Below are positions 52,948 through 60,885 of a stretch of DNA of 64,000 nt, piece by piece. The notes under the pieces are model-generated. The model searched no databases and was not told the origin of the DNA. It saw nothing but the letters and a program-made list of their open reading frames with translations. The stretch's first letter is position 1. Each line of letters opens with the position of its first letter. This DNA comes from Pseudomonas sp. MWU16-30317 (GTDB lineage Bacteria > Pseudomonadota > Gammaproteobacteria > Pseudomonadales > Pseudomonadaceae), in NCBI RefSeq assembly GCF_020515695.1, contig NZ_JAIWJA010000005.1, positions 434,001 to 498,000 on the forward strand, in the 5' to 3' direction. A program made the translations under genes and the position numbers.

Positions 52948-53892
52948 ATGCGCGACATGAACCTCGATACCCGGATCAAATTCCGCCACCTGCTGTGCTT
53001 TCTCGAAATCGCCCGCCAAGGCAGCTTTGCCAAGGCCGCCGATGCCGTGGCGATCAGTCAGCCGGCGATCTCGAAAACCCTCAAGGAGCTTGAAGAGCTG
53101 CTCGAGACCCGGCTGTTCGAGCGGGACAAGACCGGCGTCGAGCTGACCCCTGCCGGCATCCGCTTCATGCGCTATGCGGCGCCCTGCGTACAGGCCCTGC
53201 GCGACGGTGTCAGCACCCTGCGCAGTGAGGAGCACGAGCCACCACAGGTGCGCGTCGGCATCCTGTCGACGGTCGAAAGCCAGCTCATGCCCGAAGTCCT
53301 CAAGCGTCTGCACGAGCGCCACGATGCCTTGGTAGTCAGCGTGTCCACTGGGCCCGGCGCTTATCTGTTGGGCCAATTGCATGTGGGCGACCTTGACCTG
53401 GTGATTGGCCGCATGACCGACAGCCCGCAGATCCAGGGCTTGATCTTCGAGCACCTGTACAGCGAGGCCATGGCGCTGGTGGTGCGTACCGGCCACCCGC
53501 TGTTGGCCGTGCAACCACTGGAACGCAGCCAGATCAGCCGCTACCCGCTGGTGCTGCCGCTGGCGGGGACGACCATTCGCAAACACGCCGACAGCCTGTT
53601 CGTGCAATGTGCCGTCAGCCCGTCTTCGCAAAGGGTCGAAACACTTTCCCCGACCCTCAGCCGCCGCTACGTGCAAACCAGCGATGCGATCTGGGTGGCG
53701 CCACGGGATGCGGTGCGCCTGGACGTCAGCCAAGGCGAGTTGCACGAGTTGCAGTTGGGTGTCAGCGAGCCCGGCGGCTCGGTAGGCATCTGCAGCAACG
53801 CCGCGCGGGCCTTGCCGTTGCCGGCGCAATGGCTCTGCGAAGTGGTGCGCGAGGTGGCCGTCGAGTACCGCCAGGCGAGCGAAGCGCGCTAA
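52948..53892 (+). CDS. pcaQ: LysR-family regulator, PcaQ-like
   Basis: A 314-residue regulator: the DNA-binding domain at residues 4-65 (KFRHLLCFLEIARQGSFAKA, ISQPAISKTLKELEELL) and a ligand domain with VRVGILSTVESQLMPEVLKR. RIKFRHL at the start and the ligand domain resemble PcaQ, the activator of protocatechuate genes, though the related GbpR group is a possible alternative. The start is ATG 52948 or ATG 52957. No pca genes are in the window, so the target must be elsewhere. Confidence 0.75.
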   Translation: MRDMNLDTRIKFRHLLCFLEIARQGSFAKAADAVAISQPAISKTLKELEELLETRLFERDKTGVELTPAGIRFMRYAAPCVQALRDGVSTLRSEEHEPPQVRVGILSTVESQLMPEVLKRLHERHDALVVSVSTGPGAYLLGQLHVGDLDLVIGRMTDSPQIQGLIFEHLYSEAMALVVRTGHPLLAVQPLERSQISRYPLVLPLAGTTIRKHADSLFVQCAVSPSSQRVETLSPTLSRRYVQTSDAIWVAPRDAVRLDVSQGELHELQLGVSEPGGSVGICSNAARALPLPAQWLCEVVREVAVEYRQASEAR

Positions 53893-54056
53893 GCGTGGTT
53901 TTACCTCGGTCCCGAGTCCGGTGAAGATGAAATCCTTGTAATACCTGAACTTATCCTCCTTTAGTGCCTCTCATGCCGGTAGCCATTGGTCGTGGCCGCC
54001 TGATAAGCTCGCGGCTTTACTCGAATGCCCTATTGGCGCATGAACAAGGAAATAGC

Positions 54057-54842
54057 ATGAAACAGCATCGGTTGGCAGCGGCGATCGCCCTGGTTGGTTT
54101 GGTACTCGCAGGCTGCGATCAGCAGGCCAGTGTCGAGCTGAAAACACCGGCGCAGAAAGCTTCTTATGGTATCGGCCTGAACATGGGCAAGAGCCTGGCG
54201 CAAGAAGGCATGGACGACCTGGATTCCAAGGCCGTGGCTCAAGGTATCGAAGATGCCGTGGGCAAAAAGCCTCAGAAACTCAAGGACGACGAATTGGTCG
54301 CCGCTTTTGCTGATCTGCAGAAGCGTGCTGAAGAGCGCATGACCAAGATGAGCGCCGAAGCTGAATCCGCCGGCAAGAAGTTCCTCGAAGAAAACGGCAA
54401 GAAGGATGGCGTGGTCACCACCGCTTCCGGCCTGCAGTATCAGATCATCAAGAAAGCCGACGGCGCTCAGCCCAAGCCGACTGACGTGGTCACCGTTCAT
54501 TACGAAGGCAAGCTGATCGACGGCAAGGTCTTCGACAGCTCCATCGAGCGCGGTAGCCCGATCGACCTGCCGGTCAGCGGCGTGATCCCGGGTTGGGTCG
54601 AAGGTCTGCAACTGATGCACGTTGGCGAAAAGGTCAAACTGTTCATCCCGGCCAACCTGGCCTACGGTGCCCAGAGCCCGAGCCCGGCGATCCCTGCCAA
54701 CTCGGTACTGGTCTTCGACCTGGAACTGATCGCTATCAAGGATCCGTCCAAGGCTGATGCCGGCGCACCTGAGCAGTCTCCGGAAGACGAAGACGCGCCA
54801 GATGACGCTCCAGCCGCACCGGCTGCGCCAGCCAAGAAGTAA
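54057..54842 (+). CDS. FKBP-type peptidyl-prolyl isomerase, lipoprotein
   Basis: A 261-residue Mip/FkpA-like isomerase. A lipoprotein signal ends in LVLAGCDQQ with the lipid-bearing cysteine at residue 20. Residues 30-120 form the helical dimerisation domain (ASYGIGLNMGKSLAQEGMD), residues 135-235 the FKBP domain (VVTVHYEGKLIDGKVFDSSI, VIPGWVEGLQLMHVGEKVKL followed by FIPANLAYG). An acidic Ala/Pro tail ends in APAAPAAPAKK. The ATG at 54057 follows AAGGAA. It should help folding of envelope proteins in the periplasm. Confidence 0.93.
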   Translation: MKQHRLAAAIALVGLVLAGCDQQASVELKTPAQKASYGIGLNMGKSLAQEGMDDLDSKAVAQGIEDAVGKKPQKLKDDELVAAFADLQKRAEERMTKMSAEAESAGKKFLEENGKKDGVVTTASGLQYQIIKKADGAQPKPTDVVTVHYEGKLIDGKVFDSSIERGSPIDLPVSGVIPGWVEGLQLMHVGEKVKLFIPANLAYGAQSPSPAIPANSVLVFDLELIAIKDPSKADAGAPEQSPEDEDAPDDAPAAPAAPAKK

Positions 54843-54859
54843 TTCTGCCTGGCTGTACT

Positions 54860-54895
54860 GCAAACGCCCCGTCTCGACGGGGCGTTTGCGTTTTT
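54860..54895 (+). terminator. intrinsic terminator of the FKBP gene
   Basis: GCAAACGCCCCGTC (54860-54873) pairs with GACGGGGCGTTTGC (54876-54889), then G and five Ts. The stem starts 18 bases after the stop codon. The remainder of the 301-base gap to the next gene holds the DnaA-box palindrome and no gene. Confidence 0.92.
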
Positions 54896-55089
54896 GCGGT
54901 TCGCGTCGCTGATTTTTTCGAACCCCTGGAAATGGCTGTAGTCACAGCTGTACGCCCTCATGGACTAGCCCGTAAGTGGCTATCCAGTCAACGAAAATCT
55001 GTGTTTTTTATGTGAGTAAAAAACGCGCGATTTGTGTTCGGCCCTTGTATATCGGGGGCCTACAGGCCTAAATTCGCCTCTGTTCACAA

Positions 55090-55116
55090 GGTTATCCACA
55101 ATATCTGTGGATAACC
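55090..55116. promoter_or_regulatory. palindrome of two convergent DnaA-box sequences
   Basis: GGTTATCCACA at 55090-55100 and TGTGGATAACC at 55106-55116 are perfect 11-base inverted arms around ATATC. Each arm contains the exact consensus DnaA box TTATCCACA. The site lies 28 bases before the ATG of the YkvA-family gene, in the expected position of an operator. DnaA binding, DnaA titration, or control of the downstream gene are possible; none is shown. Confidence 0.7.
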
Positions 55117-55143
55117 TTTCCCCTATATTTTTCGGGAGGGTTC

Positions 55144-55590
55144 ATGAAAGCACCCTGGAGTTTCAGCCGTTTCCTGCCACTGGCCGAAAGGCTGCTGAGT
55201 CGTGGTCGTTTACCGGCATTGGTCTTCGCGGTGACGCGCAAGGTCAAGGGCCATAACCTCGGCAAACTGCGCGAGGATGTCGGCCTGCTGCAGGCGCTGT
55301 GCCTGGCTTACTGGCGCGGGGAATATCGCGCTATCAGTGGCAAGTCGATGCTGTCGATAGTGGCCGGTCTGCTGTATTTCGTCAGCCCCTTCGACGCCAT
55401 TCCGGACTGGCTGGTGGGCGTGGGGATGCTCGATGACATCGCCGTGCTCAGTTGGGTGATGAAGGTGGTAGCGGACGAGCTTGAAGATTTCCGCGCCTGG
55501 CGCGCTCGCCAGTCGCCCGAAAAACTGCGCGTGCTCGAACGTGTGCCAAATGTCGAAGAGCCGCTGGAGCTGGATCCGCGCAAGGGTTGA
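55144..55590 (+). CDS. YkvA family protein (DUF1232)
   Basis: A 148-residue protein with the family core LSIVAGLLYFVSPFDAIPDW followed by LVGVGMLDDIAVLSWVMK around residues 75-115, partly hydrophobic and probably membrane-associated. GGGAGGG lies just before the ATG. The family has no established function. The DnaA-box palindrome sits directly upstream. Confidence 0.85.
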   Translation: MKAPWSFSRFLPLAERLLSRGRLPALVFAVTRKVKGHNLGKLREDVGLLQALCLAYWRGEYRAISGKSMLSIVAGLLYFVSPFDAIPDWLVGVGMLDDIAVLSWVMKVVADELEDFRAWRARQSPEKLRVLERVPNVEEPLELDPRKG

Positions 55591-55928
55591 TCTGGCGAAA
55601 GTCCCAGCCGGCTCCTTTGCGAGCAGCGCTCCCGCACAGGGGCCACGTAGACGCATGGGAACGAGCTAGCGCGTGCGGCGGCGAATGGGCCAGGAGTGCT
55701 GACCAGTGACCGCCCAATCGCGCCGCACTCCAGGCCGCACCATGGCCCGCTAGTGGCTGGCGTTCGGTGATCATCGAGCTCATGGCTGGCGCCTTGCCAT
55801 CAGCCTTGCAGGCGCCGATTACCGCCAATTCAAGGACAAATATCCCCTCCCTGAGATTCCGCTGTTAAGATAATCGCATTCAGGAATATGCCTATCGAGC
55901 ACTCGTTTCGGGCGGACAGGGGGATGTG
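55591..55928. other. 338-base intergenic region with one decayed REP sequence
   Basis: At 55606-55644 AGCCGGCTCCTTTGCGAGCA then GCGCTCCCGCACAGGGGCC is a degenerate single REP sequence without a clear partner. No coding sequence is convincing in the rest of this gap. Confidence 0.6.
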
Positions 55929-56267
55929 ATGGGGATTCAGGTGATCAGTCGTGATGGCCAGCCGGAATACGCCGTGGTGCCATGGGCTGAATATCAGGCT
56001 TTGTTGGCAGCCGCAGGTCAGGCTACACCTGCGCTGGAGCCGACAGCGCATAGTGCGACGGCCAGCGAGGCTGGGCATCCTGCCTTCACTGAACTCGCCG
56101 CCCTGCGCGAAGCCAAGGGGCTTGAAGCCAATACCCTGGCGCGCGCCGTCGGCATCAGCCCGGCGTACCTGGCGATGATCGAAAGTGGCGAACGCGACCC
56201 CGATGCAGCGATCAAGCGCAGCCTGGCATGGGAGTTGGGGGTGCCGGGCTGGAGGGAGGCATCATGA
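55929..56267 (+). CDS. antitoxin-like/XRE helix-turn-helix protein
   Basis: A 112-residue protein. The first 30 residues (GIQVISRDGQPEYAVVPWAE) resemble the start of Phd/YefM-type antitoxins; residues 55-105 are an XRE helix-turn-helix (LREAKGLEANTLARAVGISP followed by AYLAMIESGERDP). AGGGGGA precedes the ATG at suitable spacing. Its last codons overlap the next gene by ATGA. The fusion resembles known small regulators adjacent to a short partner gene, so a toxin-antitoxin or autoregulated pair is possible. Confidence 0.72.
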   Translation: MGIQVISRDGQPEYAVVPWAEYQALLAAAGQATPALEPTAHSATASEAGHPAFTELAALREAKGLEANTLARAVGISPAYLAMIESGERDPDAAIKRSLAWELGVPGWREAS

Positions 56268-56635
56268 GCGTGCGTATCAGCCGCCAGCAATGGGACGGCT
56301 TGTTGGGCGAGCTGGACCACGCCCGTCGGCAACGGCATCTGCTCACCTATCGTGCTCTGCTCGAGCGCTTGCAGTTTCCCACGCCCGCCATGCAGACCTT
56401 GACCGCAGCCCTTGAACATCTGGCCTCGCTGGACGCGAAAGCCGAGCAGCCGATTCGCAGCTCATTAGTCATCAGCCAGGGCGCGAGCCGTTTGCCGCGC
56501 CCTGGCTTTTTCGAATGCGTCGAACGCCTCGGGCGCTTTTCCGGACCCTCGGATGGTGTTGCAGCTGCCTCCTGGCATGCCTCCGAAGTGGTACGGGTGT
56601 TCGAGTACAGCTATCCCGAGCAGTGCGCTTCCTGA
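56264..56635 (+). CDS. hypothetical protein coupled to the XRE gene
   Basis: A 123-residue soluble protein starting MSVRISRQQWDGLLGELDHA with a helical N-terminal half and PRPGFFECVERLGRFSGPSD in the second half. I do not recognise a family. The ATGA overlap with the helix-turn-helix gene shows co-translation, so the two work together or are at least expressed together. Confidence 0.65.
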   Translation: MSVRISRQQWDGLLGELDHARRQRHLLTYRALLERLQFPTPAMQTLTAALEHLASLDAKAEQPIRSSLVISQGASRLPRPGFFECVERLGRFSGPSDGVAAASWHASEVVRVFEYSYPEQCAS

Positions 56636-56691
56636 TCGACCTTGCTGGCCTGTCGTAGACGCGAGTGTGCGAGGGGTTCACGCTCAGCCGC

Positions 56692-57069
56692 TCAGGGCCG
56701 TGCCAGGTGCCAGACGTCCCCCTCATTGTCACCTGTGGTTTCGCCAGGCTTGCTGTCCTGATACCAGGTGTACAGCGGCTGGCCCTTGTAGGCCCACTGC
56801 AAGGCGCCATCTCGGCGGGTGATCACTGTCCAGTCCCCATGCGGCTGCGCGCCGTCCGGTGCCAGCAAAGCCGGCCATTTTTGCAGGCAGTTGCCGTTGC
56901 ACAGCGACTGGCCGTTCTTGTCGCGCTCGAAGGTGTAGAGCGTCATCCCCTTGCCATCGACCAGCACCGGGCCCTTGTCGGTCTGCGCTGAAGTCGCCGG
57001 AGCCATCGCGGAGCCACAGGCGCTGAGGCTGCACAGGGACAACAAGGCCAGGTAGGGCAAAAGACGCAT
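56692..57069 (-). CDS. lipoprotein of the secreted-repeat (COG4315) family
   Basis: A 125-residue protein with a lipoprotein signal (LALLSLCSLSACGS, cysteine at residue 18). The mature part has two family repeats: GPVLVDGKGMTLYTFERD with CNGNCLQKWPALLAP, and LQWAYKGQPLYTWYQDSKPG with GDVWHLARP. The tyrosine-x-phenylalanine/tryptophan-x-x-D motif occurs twice (YTFERD, YTWYQD). Likely attached to the outer membrane; function unknown. Confidence 0.87.
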   Translation of the reverse strand: MRLLPYLALLSLCSLSACGSAMAPATSAQTDKGPVLVDGKGMTLYTFERDKNGQSLCNGNCLQKWPALLAPDGAQPHGDWTVITRRDGALQWAYKGQPLYTWYQDSKPGETTGDNEGDVWHLARP

Positions 57070-57533
57070 TGAAGCTCCGGGAGTGGGGCGAGGAGGATAA
57101 ATATTGTATCGGGAGCCTCGCAGGAATCTTTAGGGGGAAGGTTTACTGCTGTGAGGTCTCAGAGGTGTGCTGGAGCGCTGCTCGGCCATCAAGTTTGCGC
57201 AAACAATGTCCGCATTTTTGAATGAGGGGACGGCTTGTCGATACCTGTTCACGACAGGGTGAGCGCTGTGGGGCACAGGGAGTAAATAGGGAGCGTAAAG
57301 AACTTTACAGCGGTCGACAAGTTGAAAAAATAATAGTGTTAATTGATTTACGAATTGCCTGATTTTAAAAGTATAAATACGAAAATTCCGACGCTTCTTG
57401 GCCGTTTGCCAAAAGGATGAATATTGCTTTTGATTACTGGACATCAAACAAGTGGAATCTATACTGGCTTCGTGCGCAGGACTATGAATGATCACGGCTG
57501 GCATGAATGCAAATATTGCCAAGGGAGATTTTT
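57070..57533. other. 464-base AT-rich intergenic region before the flavin oxidase
   Basis: The part from about 57290 to 57480 is clearly AT-rich (for example AAAAAATAATAGTGTTAATT) unlike the flanks. A minus-strand reading frame across 57130-57522 has no family likeness and poor start context, so it is not called. The region probably carries the promoter of the oxidase gene; no pair of boxes is clear enough to call. Confidence 0.5.
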
Positions 57534-59186
57534 ATGTCGGAATATACACTCATCAGTCGTACCGATAATCGCTTTGAAACACTAAAAAAAGGCTTCAATT
57601 TACGCTGGCCGGGTAATGGGCAGGGTGCCGATTTTATCTATATCTGCAGCACTGAGGCGTCAGTCTGGGCAGCGGCTAATGACGCGTTGAAAAAAAATTA
57701 TCGCATCACGGTGCGCAGCGGCGGCCATTGCTACGAAGGGTTGGTGTCGAATAAATTAGCGGATCAGAAGAGTCAGAAGCTGGCCATTATCGACCTTGGC
57801 TTGATGTCAGGTATTGAATTCGACGAAAACGGCGGTTTGCGATCTCGTTATAACGAAAGCGTCAAATACAAATTTCGCCTTTCGTCCGGCAATCAGAACT
57901 GGGACGGTTATACGGCGCTTTATAAAATGGCTAACCGCACGATTCCAGGCGGTTCATGTTATTCCGTCGGTGCAGGAGGGCACATCAGTGGTGGCGGTTA
58001 TGGACTGCTGTCACGTATGCACGGCTTGACGGTGGACTGGCTGAGCGGCGTGGATATCCTGGTGCCCAACCTGGCCGGAGACGCATTGGAGGTCAGGCAT
58101 GTTCACGCCGACAGTGATGAGTCGAATGGGGAGCGCGACCTCTTCATAGCCTGTCGCGGGGCCGGAGGAGGTAACTTTGGTATTATTCTCAACTATTACT
58201 TCAAGGAACTGCCTCAGGCACCGCAGCAGGCTTATTTGCTTTCTTTGGCTTGGCCTTGGAGTGCATTTGATAGTAAAGCTAAACTGGGCCACTTTTTGAA
58301 CGAGTACTGGCGCTGGTTCAGTGACAATGATGAGCATTGGAATAGTAACGAAATAGGCAAGGCCAATGGTGGCTTGTTTACTTTGCTGAAAATCCAGCAT
58401 CGCTCGACCGGCGATATCAATTTGTTGATCCAGTACACCGGGATGGACGGTAGGGTGGACGGCGAGCGGCAAACGGATCCGCTGATCGACTTCGTTACCC
58501 GTATGAACCAGGCAGCGGGTAGTAATGCCTTTGTCACCCCTCAGGATGCCTTGTACGGTCCCATACGAACACGTCATCTCACAGAACCGCTGAATGACGT
58601 CTTGCAAGATGCCAGGCTGATGGACTGGCTGCACCTGACCCAAACGTTGAATGGTTCAGGAAATAACCAGTATGGTAAATACAAGTCCTTTTATCAGATC
58701 AATGATTTTTCCGACTTCGAGATCGGCGCCATCTGGCGATATTTCAACCAGCAGGACGATGCCATTCTCAATCAGGCATTGCTACAAATTGACTCTTATG
58801 GCGGCTGCGTCAACATCAATAATGAACAGGAAACCCCAACCTCTGTCTACCAGCGGCGTTCACTGCTGAAATCGCAGCTTCAGGTTTATTGGAGTGATCC
58901 GACGCATGAGCAGCATTGTGTTGACTGGTGTCGTGATTTCTACAGGGCTTTTTTTGAGCAGCAGGGCGGCAAGCCGTTTCAAGACAATCAGCGTTATGAG
59001 GGGTGTTACATAAACTATCCGGATGTGGATATGAAATATACGGACGATAGCCATGAGGTCGTCGATACACGATGGCTCGAGCTGTATTACGGTGACAAGC
59101 GGCAGAAGCTGATCGAGACCAAACAGAAGTTTGATCCTAAAAATATTTTCCGCAGTGAGCTTTCCATACCGCTAGCGCATCCTTAG
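57534..59186 (+). CDS. berberine-bridge-enzyme-like FAD-linked oxidase, bicovalent flavin type
   Basis: A 550-residue oxidase. The FAD-binding domain shows ITVRSGGHCYEGLVSNK with the histidine that becomes 8-alpha-linked to FAD, and IPGGSCYSVGAGGHISGGGY with a cysteine at the 6-S-cysteinyl position, so both covalent bonds seem possible as in BBE and hexose oxidases. The C-terminus WLELYYGDKRQKLIETKQKF followed by DPKNIFRSELSIPL is the BBE ending. No signal peptide is seen. AGGGAGA precedes the ATG. AT-rich compared with neighbours and placed at the 3' end of tRNA-Asn, so it may be acquired. The substrate (alcohol, sugar or alkaloid-like) is unknown. Confidence 0.85.
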   Translation: MSEYTLISRTDNRFETLKKGFNLRWPGNGQGADFIYICSTEASVWAAANDALKKNYRITVRSGGHCYEGLVSNKLADQKSQKLAIIDLGLMSGIEFDENGGLRSRYNESVKYKFRLSSGNQNWDGYTALYKMANRTIPGGSCYSVGAGGHISGGGYGLLSRMHGLTVDWLSGVDILVPNLAGDALEVRHVHADSDESNGERDLFIACRGAGGGNFGIILNYYFKELPQAPQQAYLLSLAWPWSAFDSKAKLGHFLNEYWRWFSDNDEHWNSNEIGKANGGLFTLLKIQHRSTGDINLLIQYTGMDGRVDGERQTDPLIDFVTRMNQAAGSNAFVTPQDALYGPIRTRHLTEPLNDVLQDARLMDWLHLTQTLNGSGNNQYGKYKSFYQINDFSDFEIGAIWRYFNQQDDAILNQALLQIDSYGGCVNINNEQETPTSVYQRRSLLKSQLQVYWSDPTHEQHCVDWCRDFYRAFFEQQGGKPFQDNQRYEGCYINYPDVDMKYTDDSHEVVDTRWLELYYGDKRQKLIETKQKFDPKNIFRSELSIPLAHP

Positions 59187-59204
59187 GGATACCCCAGAAA
59201 CAGC

Positions 59205-59227
59205 AAAGCCCCAATAAATGGGGCTTT
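59205..59227. terminator. bidirectional hairpin between oxidase gene and tRNA-Asn
   Basis: AAAGCCCC (59205-59212) and GGGGCTTT (59220-59227) form an eight-base-pair stem with loop AATAAAT; there are short T and A runs at the base, so it can serve the plus-strand oxidase gene and the minus-strand tRNA. Confidence 0.8.
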
Positions 59228-59233
59228 CAAAGC

Positions 59234-59309
59234 TGGCTCCGTGACCAGGACTCGAACCTGGGACCCAATGATTAACAGTCATTTGCTCTACCGACTGAGC
59301 TATCACGGA
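59234..59309 (-). tRNA. tRNA-Asn (anticodon GTT)
   Basis: 76 bases including an encoded CCA at the 3' end (TGG at 59234-59236 on the plus strand). TCCGTGA pairs with TCACGGA in the acceptor stem; the anticodon loop is CTGTTAA, giving GTT; T-arm CAGGTTCGAACCTG is standard. The 3' end points at the oxidase gene. Confidence 0.97.
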
Positions 59310-59377
59310 ATTTGCATGCATGTTACTGATTGCTAAGGAGAAGTCAAGCTTTCACCCGACCTCTCCCGCGCTTACAG

Positions 59378-60574
59378 TTACAGAACAGCCAGAATCGCCT
59401 GGGTCACCTTGCCGATGTTGCTGCGGTTCAGAGCGGCGACGCAGATCCGGCCGGTGTCCAGTGCATAGATGCCAAACTCGGTGCGCAGGCGTGCGACCTG
59501 CTCGACGCTCAGGCCCGAGTAGGAAAACATGCCGACCTGGCGACCGACGAAGCTGAAGTCGCGACCGGCGCTGTTGCCGGCCAGGGCGTCGACCATCGCG
59601 GTGCGCATGGCTTTGATGCGTTGGCGCATCTCGCCCAGCTCGGCTTCCCACTGTGCGCGCAGCTCGGGGCTGGCGAGGACCGCCGACACGATGCTGGCGC
59701 CGTGGGTCGGCGGGTTGGAATAGTTGGTGCGGATCACGCGCTTGATTTGCGACAGCACACGGCTGCTTTCATCCTTGGAATCGGTGACGATCGACAGCGC
59801 GCCGACACGTTCGCCGTATAGCGAGAACGATTTGGAAAACGAGCTCGAGACGAAGAAGCTCAGCCCCGACTCGGCGAACAGGCGCACGGCGGCGGCGTCT
59901 TCGTAGATGCCATCGCCGAAGCCCTGGTAGGCCATATCGAGGAATGGCACGTGGCCCTTGGCCTTGACCACATCGAGGACGTTCTGCCAATCCGCTGCGT
60001 TCAGTTCCACGCCAGTGGGGTTGTGGCAGCAAGCATGCAGCACGACGATCGAACCGGACGGCAGCGCCTGCAGGTCTTCGAGCATGCCGGAACGGTTGAC
60101 GTCATTGCTGGTCGCATCATAGTAACGGTAGTTCTGCACCGGGAAGCCGGCAGTCTCGAACAGCGCCCTGTGGTTTTCCCAGCTTGGGTCGCTGATGGCG
60201 ACGATGGCATCGGGCTTGATCTGCTTGAGGAAGTCGGCGCCCAGCTTCAGAGCGCCGGTGCCGCCGACGGCTTGTGCAGTGATGACGCGGGCGCTGCCGA
60301 TCAGTGGCGAGTCGACACCGAACAGCAGGGTCTGCACGGCCTGGTCATAGGCGGCGATACCGTCGATCGGCAAATAGCCACGGGCGGCATGAGCGGCCAC
60401 ACGCGTCGCCTCCGCTTCGATCACGGCGCGCAGCAGGGGAATTCGCCCCTCTTCGTTGCAGTAAACGCCTACACCCAGATTGACCTTGTCGGTACGGGTA
60501 TCGGCGTTGAACGCTTCGTTGAGGCCCAGGATAGGATCGCGGGGTGCCAATGGGACAGCGGAAAACAGGCTCAT
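59378..60574 (-). CDS. aromatic/aspartate aminotransferase (TyrB type)
   Basis: A 398-residue class I PLP aminotransferase transferring amino groups between aspartate or aromatic amino acids and 2-oxoglutarate. DPILGLNEAFNADTRTDKVN is the usual start, CCHNPTGVELNAADW and FLDMAYQGFGDG bind PLP, and SSSFSKSFSLYGERVG holds the PLP lysine. The last strand LSVEQVARLRTEFGIYALDT with GRICVAALN binds substrate carboxylate. It lies upstream of and divergent from uvrB, as in other pseudomonads. Confidence 0.93.
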   Translation of the reverse strand: MSLFSAVPLAPRDPILGLNEAFNADTRTDKVNLGVGVYCNEEGRIPLLRAVIEAEATRVAAHAARGYLPIDGIAAYDQAVQTLLFGVDSPLIGSARVITAQAVGGTGALKLGADFLKQIKPDAIVAISDPSWENHRALFETAGFPVQNYRYYDATSNDVNRSGMLEDLQALPSGSIVVLHACCHNPTGVELNAADWQNVLDVVKAKGHVPFLDMAYQGFGDGIYEDAAAVRLFAESGLSFFVSSSFSKSFSLYGERVGALSIVTDSKDESSRVLSQIKRVIRTNYSNPPTHGASIVSAVLASPELRAQWEAELGEMRQRIKAMRTAMVDALAGNSAGRDFSFVGRQVGMFSYSGLSVEQVARLRTEFGIYALDTGRICVAALNRSNIGKVTQAILAVL

Positions 60575-60805
60575 TTTGACCGTGGCTCTGATTTAGGATG
60601 ATAAAGGACACGCGCTCGAGTGAATGCACTGGAGCGGTGCACGAACGGGGAGTCAGTATAGTGATCCTTGGGAAACACGGCGACAGGTTGCACCGAGTTT
60701 TACCTTTAATTTTTCCATTTATTTCACCCGCCTTCGAGGTGCCGGCAAAAACTGCCCGGTTGCCCCTTGAAAGCGTGCTTTAGCGGCACCACTTTGATAC
60801 AAGTA

Positions 60806-60821
60806 CTGTTTATAAATACAG
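60806..60821. promoter_or_regulatory. LexA (SOS) box of uvrB
   Basis: CTGTTTATAAATACAG fits CTG-N10-CAG with the alternating AT core of LexA boxes, 65 bases upstream of the uvrB ATG in the 311-base gap after the aminotransferase gene. uvrB should thus be induced by DNA damage. Nothing else is recognised in this gap. Confidence 0.88.
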
Positions 60822-60885
60822 GTTGGCCGATGTCGGGCTACCTGCCCCTTGTCGCCTGGGCGAGGGTCGCCACTCAGAGGTCCTC

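Noticed and set aside
57130..57522. 131-codon minus-strand frame in the AT-rich gap before the oxidase
   Set aside because: No ribosome site, no family likeness, and it overlaps the probable oxidase promoter.
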